Shown here in pieces: positions 59,166 to 64,000 of a stretch of DNA of 64,000 nt (the first letter of the stretch is position 1; the number at the start of each line of letters is the position of its first letter). The notes under the pieces are model-generated. The model was given only the letters and a program-made list of their open reading frames with translations. It did no database searches and had not been told where the DNA came from. This DNA comes from Coprococcus phoceensis (GTDB lineage Bacteria > Bacillota > Clostridia > Lachnospirales > Lachnospiraceae): NCBI RefSeq assembly GCF_900104635.1, contig NZ_FNWC01000007.1:1153421-1217420 (forward strand), read 5' to 3'. The translations under genes were made by a program, and so were the position numbers.

Positions 59166-59498
59166 CTAAATCAACCCCTCCTCAATCAACTGCTGTGTGT
59201 ATTCGTCAATGACCGCATCTTTCTGAAACTGTGTCACTGATTCGACGATTCCGGATGTGTTCTCCTTAACGACTGACTTCATGAGTGCCATGTTCTCATA
59301 TTCCTTGACTGTCATTTCTTTCTCGTCGTACTGCCATTCGGTCACTGTCTGCATCTTTCCGTCGCTGCCCTCAACCTCTCTTGTCACCTGTTCGATGTTC
59401 TTACGCAGGTAAACCGTTGACGGCGACGATGTCCTGTCGACCTCCTCCGGCTTGTCCGGCTGTGTTCCTGTCACCTTTTTCCAGTCTGTCATGTTCAT
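59166..59498 (-). CDS. phage tail-associated protein overlapping the RT gene
   Basis: 110 residues starting behind AAAGGAGA. SSPSTVYLRKNIEQVTREVE, WQYDEKEMTVKEYENMALMK, DEYTQQLIEEGLI. Proteins of this kind precede XkdX in siphophage tail operons. Its first 98 bp lie inside the 3' end of the reverse transcriptase gene in another frame. It is not of the expected size/charge for the DGR accessory protein Avd. Confidence 0.7.
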   Translation of the reverse strand: MNMTDWKKVTGTQPDKPEEVDRTSSPSTVYLRKNIEQVTREVEGSDGKMQTVTEWQYDEKEMTVKEYENMALMKSVVKENTSGIVESVTQFQKDAVIDEYTQQLIEEGLI

Positions 59499-60786
59499 TC
59501 TCCTTTCTGCTATGCTTTGAAACTATCCTCTTGAGTTTCTTGACGTTGATTTTTGGTTTGATGTAATCAATGTAATAGTTGTATGTGTCTGTGTGTTTGA
59601 ACAATCCCATATATGACAACATCACCGATGCGTTATACCATGAGATTTTATCCTGCTTTGAGATATGGTTTGCCTTGCGTCTCGCAGCCTCAATGTTTGA
59701 TTTCCGGATGGTTGTCCGGTCATGGTGAAATTGAAATCCCATAAAATCAAGCATACGACCCTTTGTGACCTGCTTTCCGTCTTTATCGAGTACCGGATTC
59801 CCGCCTTTATCAAATACCGGATATTCAAATCTAAACACCTGCCAATCACCTTTTATTTCAAGGTCGAGATTGTCATTCAGATATGTTTCGATTGCTGCAT
59901 GTATTTTGTGCAGTTTCTTTTTGCTCTTTCCCAGTATCACCATGTCGTCCATATATCGCATGTAATGCTCTGCATGGAGTTCCTCTTTGATGTAATGGTC
60001 GAGTGCTTTCAAGTAAAAATTGCCGAACCATTGTGATGTGAAATATCCCAACGGAACGCCTTTTCGCATCTCCTCAATAATTTCTTTCAGTTCATCGAAC
60101 ATCGCTCCTGTGATGCCGATTTCCTGCAATATCTCCAACGCTCCGGAGATGTCGTCAAATGCTATGCATCCGACAAGCGTTTTCGTCTGTTCTGCATCTA
60201 TCTCAACACCTGCATCCGTCAAAATCTTTGCAACGAGTGCTATTTTGTCATGTTCAATCAGTATGCAGAGTAATCTATAAAACCGTTTATCTCGAATTAC
60301 CTCTTTGAGTTTCCTTTTGAGGATTCTCCGGTTTATGGATTCAAAGAAATGGTGAACATCCATCTTGAGAACAAAGAATTTCTTTCCGTCGTAGGAATCA
60401 AGCCATTTTCTCATGTACTTCTTTCCGTAATGAACACCCCTGCCCGGAATGCTCCCGCATGAAAATTCATACAATCCATTCATCACAATCGGTTTGAACT
60501 GACCTATTGCACAATGATGAATAACCTGCTCATATTTGTAATGTGGTTTCAATATACGGCGTGTTTTCTTGCTGCTGCTCTCGTTGATGATGCTTGGTTT
60601 GTGATAGTCCGGAATGAACAATTCCTCTGTCAACATCTTTTTCAAGAGTTCTGTGTGTTCATCGAGGTTCTCTAATACCTCCCGCACATCATTCCTGTTC
60701 TTTTTCTTTTTGGATGCATTTATAAAACACTGTTTTATGTAGTCGTCTTGTAACATTGGTTCATATAGGTTGTTGTAGCTTCTCAT
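59401..60786 (-). CDS. DGR reverse transcriptase
   Basis: 461 residues. RT motifs in order: RRILKPHYKYEQVIHHCAIG (motif 1), VMNGLYEFSCGSIPGRGVHY (motif 2), FVLKMDVHHFFESINRRILK (motif 3/A, catalytic Asp 143), PLGYFTSQWFGNFYLKALDH (motif 4, with the TSQ seen in DGR-type RTs), HYMRYMDDMVILGKSKKKL (motif 5, YMDD 278-281), and MLDFMGFQFHHDRTTIRKS (motif 7). About 55 extra residues (~181-240) lie between motifs 3 and 4. The last ~33 residues are encoded over the start of the next gene. It copies the TR RNA with adenine-directed errors and the cDNA replaces VR. Confidence 0.9.
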   Translation of the reverse strand: MRSYNNLYEPMLQDDYIKQCFINASKKKKNRNDVREVLENLDEHTELLKKMLTEELFIPDYHKPSIINESSSKKTRRILKPHYKYEQVIHHCAIGQFKPIVMNGLYEFSCGSIPGRGVHYGKKYMRKWLDSYDGKKFFVLKMDVHHFFESINRRILKRKLKEVIRDKRFYRLLCILIEHDKIALVAKILTDAGVEIDAEQTKTLVGCIAFDDISGALEILQEIGITGAMFDELKEIIEEMRKGVPLGYFTSQWFGNFYLKALDHYIKEELHAEHYMRYMDDMVILGKSKKKLHKIHAAIETYLNDNLDLEIKGDWQVFRFEYPVFDKGGNPVLDKDGKQVTKGRMLDFMGFQFHHDRTTIRKSNIEAARRKANHISKQDKISWYNASVMLSYMGLFKHTDTYNYYIDYIKPKINVKKLKRIVSKHSRKENEHDRLEKGDRNTAGQAGGGRQDIVAVNGLPA

Positions 60787-60836
60787 ATAGTATTTTCTTA
60801 TCTCCTATCGGTTTTTGTGCGGATGCTTACTCAACC

Positions 60837-60882
60837 GACCCTATATCCGGAATGATTTTCGCCTTGTGGCGTGGGATATAGG
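60837..60882. other. stem-loop beside the TR (possible DGR RNA structure)
   Basis: CTATATCC (60841-60848) pairs with GGATATAG (60874-60881), with an inner CGCC-TTGT-GGCG hairpin at 60860-60871. A direct copy of ACCCTATATCC recurs on the other side of the TR near 61056-61066. In DGRs the RNA next to TR is structured and needed for cDNA priming; this could be it. Confidence 0.5.
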
Positions 60883-60911
60883 CTGCATTTGATTAAACGC
60901 TCCGATATGAG

Positions 60912-61029
60912 AAGAAATTGGACGCACCGATGTTCCAGTTCGCATTGCCCGCAGAATTGTTCAAATTCAAGTAATCCGCACCGCAATAATCGCCATTGTT
61001 ACAGTTACCGCCGACAAGGGCGACCGCAG
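60912..61029 (-). repeat. DGR template repeat (TR)
   Basis: 118 bp, non-coding, between the tail gene and the RT gene. Aligns without gaps to 61173-61290. Differs at 11 positions (60918, 60919, 60933, 60934, 60940, 60957, 60958, 60972, 60987, 60999, 61006), all T on the plus strand, i.e. A on the TR sense strand. Read in the VP frame the TR would encode AAC/AAT/TAC/TAT at the variable codons, as usual for DGR templates. Confidence 0.95.
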
Positions 61030-61095
61030 GGAGCAGGAACACCGCCCGACACCGCACCCTATATCCCTATATTCATTTTTCTAAAAACGACCACA

Positions 61096-61134
61096 CCGCC
61101 TAACGGCGGGAATAGCGGAGGCGTTCCCCCTCCG
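61096..61134. other. two hairpins between VR and TR
   Basis: CCGCC-TAAC-GGCGG at 61096-61109 and CGGAGG-(7)-CCTCCG at 61116-61134, within 40-80 bp downstream of the VR. DGR targets often carry a GC-rich hairpin just after the repeat that stimulates retrohoming. They may also be a tail-operon terminator; no T-run follows the second. Confidence 0.55.
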
Positions 61135-61150
61135 TTCCTCCCCCTGCTGC

Positions 61151-62446
61151 TTACGCAGCGATAGGCTGTTCTAAGAAAACGGACGCACCGATGCCCCAGT
61201 ACGCATTGCCCGCAGAACCGTTCAAATTCAAGGAATCCGCACCGCAACAATCGCCATTGCTACAGTAACCGCCGACAAGGGCGACCGCAGTAATTCCGGC
61301 ATTCCACCAAAAATAGTCACATGTGTATGTGCTACTGCTGCCACCTATTGAATTGACAATGCGTCCGAATCTGCTTGACTTTGTTCCTTTCTGATAACCG
61401 TTGCCGGATGATGTGAATGTGATTCCGACCTTTTCAAAGTCCTTTCCTGTCAGATTGTACGGTGGTGTCATCTTTGCAAGGATTTCACCGCCTACCATCA
61501 ACAGACCGTTGATTCTATCCCAACGGTTGCCCCACGGTTTTTCCATGTAGAACACTTTGACCTCATGGGTCGTGTCCTTATAACCGAAAAACTGTCCTTT
61601 GTCCTTGAGTGTTCCGGTTGCAAGATGCCCGTAATTCTGTGATGCGTCGTTCACATATCCGGATGTCTGACCCTGTCCGAATGCAGTCTGTGAATTGTCT
61701 GTCTTTGACATAATCTTGAGCATACAATTCAACAGGTTTCGTTTGCTCCATGAGCCGATATTCCATCCCGCACCGTTTACCTTTGCTCTTGCAATCTCTG
61801 TTGATGCGTTTGTGTTATACATGAGTGCCTGTCCTGCAAGTGAGCGGATGCGTGTTCCATCATACGAACCGCCAAACATCGGGAAATAGAGTTTGTCCGC
61901 ATGTGAACCGTCCTCTCTGACATATGCGTCATCGTTGTATGATTCATCGTACTGGACGTTTGAAATAATCATGTACTCATAGTTTCCGACTTCAAACTGT
62001 GAGAGCCAAATCTTGCCCTTGTCACCGCTGCCATCGAATACACTCATTGCATTTCCTCCGTATGCCGTGTTTGAGACATCGGATGCCGTTTTTCCGTCTG
62101 CTTTCTTTGTGTGGTCGTTCGGGTCGAGTTTATAATCTTCTGTACCGTCATATTTGACCATTGCCGGATAATTGTTCTTTACAAAAAAGACGTTTCCCCA
62201 GTCTCCAAAATCGAACCGTCCGGCAGAATAATTCATCGCAGCGGGTGTCATTCCCACCGCATCGAAAAGATATGTGCATCGTGTCGCCGGATTGCTGTCA
62301 TTTTTGTTGATTTTCATTCCGTAACGCTTTACACCCTTTATTCTTACATCTTCCCCGACTGCTGCCAGTATAGCGTTTGTATTCGCATATGTGCGGTCGA
62401 GTGTGTCTTTGTCTGCTACTTTTACAATCAAGTCTCCACTTGCCAT
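61151..62446 (-). CDS. DGR-diversified phage tail/receptor-binding protein
   Basis: 431 residues. The N-terminal half is ordinary phage (MASGDLIVKVADKDTLDRTY; WNIGSWSKRNLLNCMLKIMS), the C-terminal ~80 residues resemble the C-type-lectin/FGE-like display domain of DGR targets (DYFWWNAGITAVALVGGYCS; NAYWGIGASVFLEQP). The VR covers about residues 386-425. Eight codons there differ from the template: N to Y, N to S, Y to C, Y to S, N to G, N to Y, N to G and N to V. Probably the host-binding tip; variation changes tropism. 3 bp after the 143-residue gene. Confidence 0.9.
   Translation of the reverse strand: MASGDLIVKVADKDTLDRTYANTNAILAAVGEDVRIKGVKRYGMKINKNDSNPATRCTYLFDAVGMTPAAMNYSAGRFDFGDWGNVFFVKNNYPAMVKYDGTEDYKLDPNDHTKKADGKTASDVSNTAYGGNAMSVFDGSGDKGKIWLSQFEVGNYEYMIISNVQYDESYNDDAYVREDGSHADKLYFPMFGGSYDGTRIRSLAGQALMYNTNASTEIARAKVNGAGWNIGSWSKRNLLNCMLKIMSKTDNSQTAFGQGQTSGYVNDASQNYGHLATGTLKDKGQFFGYKDTTHEVKVFYMEKPWGNRWDRINGLLMVGGEILAKMTPPYNLTGKDFEKVGITFTSSGNGYQKGTKSSRFGRIVNSIGGSSSTYTCDYFWWNAGITAVALVGGYCSNGDCCGADSLNLNGSAGNAYWGIGASVFLEQPIAA
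61173..61290 (-). repeat. DGR variable repeat (VR)
   Basis: The 118-bp 3' part of the tail gene, 20 bp before its stop codon. 107 of 118 bases equal the TR; the 11 differences are A to G (7), A to T (3) and A to C (1) as read on the sense strand, a clear adenine-mutagenesis record. Confidence 0.95.
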
Positions 62447-62449
62447 TTT

Positions 62450-62881
62450 TTACGCCTCCCTTATCGTCAAAATTCCATCCTCAACCGTGAGGACACATGA
62501 TTTCTTTGTGACGGTGTCAACCATAGTGTTGAGACCGTTCACAATGCCTTGACACGCTTTTGCTGCTGCACTCGCTGTCGACGCTGCATTGTTTGCCGTT
62601 GCTGCTGCACCGTTTGCACTGTTCGTCGCCTCTGTCATGTTCTTGCTGAAATTGTTCACGGTGTTCATATATCCCTGTGTCAATGTCAGTATTTCCTCAT
62701 AACGGGCATTGTTGACGATAATCGGCAGGTCAAAGAATTTCTTTTTACCATCTCCCTGTCTGATTTGATAATGACCGGATGCATCAAGTTCAACTCCGAT
62801 TTCTCTTTCCTTGAGAATCAGAGTGTCCTCAACTGCTTTCCAGTCTGCCGTTGTTCCGGTGCATGGTCTGATTGCTGCCAT
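62450..62881 (-). CDS. phage tail-region protein
   Basis: 143 residues: an N-terminal part (GTTADWKAVEDTLILKEREI, GHYQIRQGDGKKKFFDLPII) like the start of many Clostridia phage tail proteins (hyaluronate-lyase-like pre-neck domains), then an Ala/Asn/Thr-rich helix (SANGAAATANNAASTASAAA), then DTVTKKSCVLTVEDGILTIR. AGGAGG ribosome binding site; directly upstream of the DGR target gene. Probably part of the same fibre. Confidence 0.65.
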   Translation of the reverse strand: MAAIRPCTGTTADWKAVEDTLILKEREIGVELDASGHYQIRQGDGKKKFFDLPIIVNNARYEEILTLTQGYMNTVNNFSKNMTEATNSANGAAATANNAASTASAAAKACQGIVNGLNTMVDTVTKKSCVLTVEDGILTIREA

Positions 62882-62971
62882 TGTTCAACCTCCTTTGCTC
62901 CGTGATTATGGAATATATCACACAATCACTCCTTTGTGTTCGTTTCGCCGTCTGTTTCCAGTATCATGGAA

Positions 62972-63991
62972 TTATACTGCTAATTGTCGGGAGGTCGGCG
63001 TTCCTCCGTCAAAATCAACGCCCTCATTCGCATTTCTGACCTGTGGCGTTGCTCCGTCAATGAATACTGGTGTCACCGTTCGCAGATACGGCGTTTCTCC
63101 GTCACAATCAAGATACATGCTCGAATATAACGCCTCTGCACGGTTGAAATAGTCCTGCACGCTCTCAAGGATTTTCTCTGCTGATGCAAGCAGTGAATTT
63201 TGAATCGTGTCATCAATATCCTTTTTGTCCTGCTCGACCTGTTTCTTTGCCTCTGCAACTGCCGTCTGCATCTGTGACACATCCTGTCGAATCTGTGTCG
63301 CCGTGTTCAATGTCGCCTCAAGCTGCTCTTGATTCTGCAATGCGTCCTCTGCCCGCTCTGTGACCTCTTTGCAGGCTGTTGTCGCCCTCTTGGATTCATC
63401 CGTTGCATCATTCGTATTCTTGACCGCCTGTGAGGTGTCCTGCTGCCTCTGCTGCTCCTGTTGGATGCGGGTGTTCTCATTTTCCTGTCGTTTATTTTCT
63501 GCCGTCTCCCTTGCGGATTCCGCTTTCACTCTCGCATTCTCTGCGACCACTCTTGCGGATTCCGCTTTCTTGACTGCTGCATCCGTGTCATCAATATTCT
63601 TGATGTGTCCTGCAATCCGGTTCTCAAGGTCTGTGAACTCATTCGCTGACAAGATAGCATTTTCATTTCTCTGTGACGGTTCAATCTCCATTGTGAATGA
63701 TGCGGATGTAATAACCTGTGAATCATCGCTTGTCCGGATTTCAATGTCGCAATACGCCGTTCCGGAGGCTGCAAGTGCTTGATTCGTCAATTCGACCGTC
63801 ACATCCGAACCGGAATATGAACATGTGTTATATACATGTTTTCCGTCCGGTTTTACAATGTTGATGACTGCTCTCGCACCCGTCGGGATTGTGTATGGTT
63901 CACCGTTGTTGAGTAACCTTGCGACAATGAATCGTGTTGCCTTGTCTCCCTGCTTTGCAGATACTAAATATCTTTTAGTGTCTCCGGACAT
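62972..63991 (-). CDS. BppU-type baseplate upper/tail-fibre protein
   Basis: 339 residues (start near the window edge, so possibly longer). The N-terminal ~110 residues match the BppU_N pattern (GDKATRFIVARLLNNGEPYT; ARAVINIVKPDGKHVYN; AYCDIEIRTSDDSQVITSAS), followed by a long Lys/Glu/Gln/Ala-rich coiled coil (KAESARETAENKRQENENTR...EAKKQVEQDKKDIDDTIQ) and a short globular end. Trimeric fibre arm carrying the downstream receptor-binding parts. Confidence 0.8.
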   Translation of the reverse strand: MSGDTKRYLVSAKQGDKATRFIVARLLNNGEPYTIPTGARAVINIVKPDGKHVYNTCSYSGSDVTVELTNQALAASGTAYCDIEIRTSDDSQVITSASFTMEIEPSQRNENAILSANEFTDLENRIAGHIKNIDDTDAAVKKAESARVVAENARVKAESARETAENKRQENENTRIQQEQQRQQDTSQAVKNTNDATDESKRATTACKEVTERAEDALQNQEQLEATLNTATQIRQDVSQMQTAVAEAKKQVEQDKKDIDDTIQNSLLASAEKILESVQDYFNRAEALYSSMYLDCDGETPYLRTVTPVFIDGATPQVRNANEGVDFDGGTPTSRQLAV

Positions 63992-64000
63992 TTCAAGATT

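Larger units (their letters stand above)
55089..64000. mobile_element. prophage (left part), runs off the window
   Basis: Everything to the right of the truncated ABC ATPase gene is phage-like: HicAB at the edge, lysin, LL-H holin, XkdX, BppU-type and tail genes, and a DGR. Base composition is visibly more GC-rich than the T7SS region. No integrase is within the window; it would be expected near the other end. Insertion into a conserved coding motif (the P-T-G-A of an ABC ATPase) fits a site-specific serine recombinase, but this is inferred. Confidence 0.85.

Noticed and set aside
59166..59498. The 110-residue gene after the RT as the DGR accessory protein Avd
   Set aside because: Acidic, not a basic four-helix bundle, and its content matches tail proteins that precede XkdX.
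61096..61290. Repeats here as a CRISPR array
   Set aside because: Only two copies, 261 bp apart, one in coding sequence, with adenine-only differences; this is TR/VR.

Overview
The window looks like a chromosomal stretch of a low-GC Gram-positive gut anaerobe of the Clostridia, probably Lachnospiraceae. This is inferred from gene content and AT-rich coding style (type VIIb secretion, GPH/LacZ sugar locus, Tn916-like fragments, Clostridia-type IS21 and IS66 relatives, XkdX/LL-H-holin prophage); the species cannot be fixed from the sequence alone. Most of the window is accessory DNA.

Left part (1-8.4 kb): a decayed IS66 transposase, a RelA/SpoT-domain gene overlapping a small partner gene, a SEC-C protein, a YkgJ-type cysteine-cluster gene carrying an in-frame stop, an overlapping ATPase/PD-(D/E)XK-nuclease pair that could be a defence module, and then a graveyard of truncated genes (radical-SAM N-terminus, excisionase/integrase scraps). 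8.4-14.8 kb is a conventional sugar locus: lacZ (GH2), a GPH-family symporter and two AraC-type regulators, plus a possible 26-residue small protein. 15.1-20.7 kb holds a full-length mgtA-type P-type ATPase frame with two in-frame TGA codons, a truncated response regulator, an IS21-family element and a 33-codon dnaN fragment cut by that element.

22.3-48.5 kb is one type VIIb secretion (T7SSb/Ess/Yuk) locus on the minus strand. The machine is EsaA/YueB, WXG100, an EssA-like protein, YukD, EssB and EssC. Effectors are interleaved with it: an LXG protein with a glycine-rich membrane-active tail between YukD and EssB; a lipase with N-terminal catalytic domain beside a lipoprotein and a stand-alone LXG domain after EssC; and an array of three polymorphic toxins (A, B, C) that share a nearly identical ~400-residue N-terminus but have different C-termini (GGGxQY TNT-like, AHH nuclease, TNT NADase), each followed by its own candidate immunity gene. 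Remnants of lost cassettes lie between them, and an IS4-family element has cleanly split a 251-codon membrane-protein gene in the array.

49-55 kb is composite mobile DNA (Tn916-like regulatory genes, relaxase tail) followed by an XRE regulator, an FtsX-type ABC permease and an ABC ATPase gene truncated at its PTGAL motif. From there to the right edge is a prophage: HicAB at its edge, then a leftward late operon of lysis and tail genes. Inside this operon is a diversity-generating retroelement (DGR): a reverse transcriptase, a 118-bp template repeat (TR) and a matching variable repeat (VR) at the 3' end of a tail gene. TR and VR align without gaps and differ at 11 positions, every one an A of the TR coding strand. 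This is the strongest unusual system in the window.
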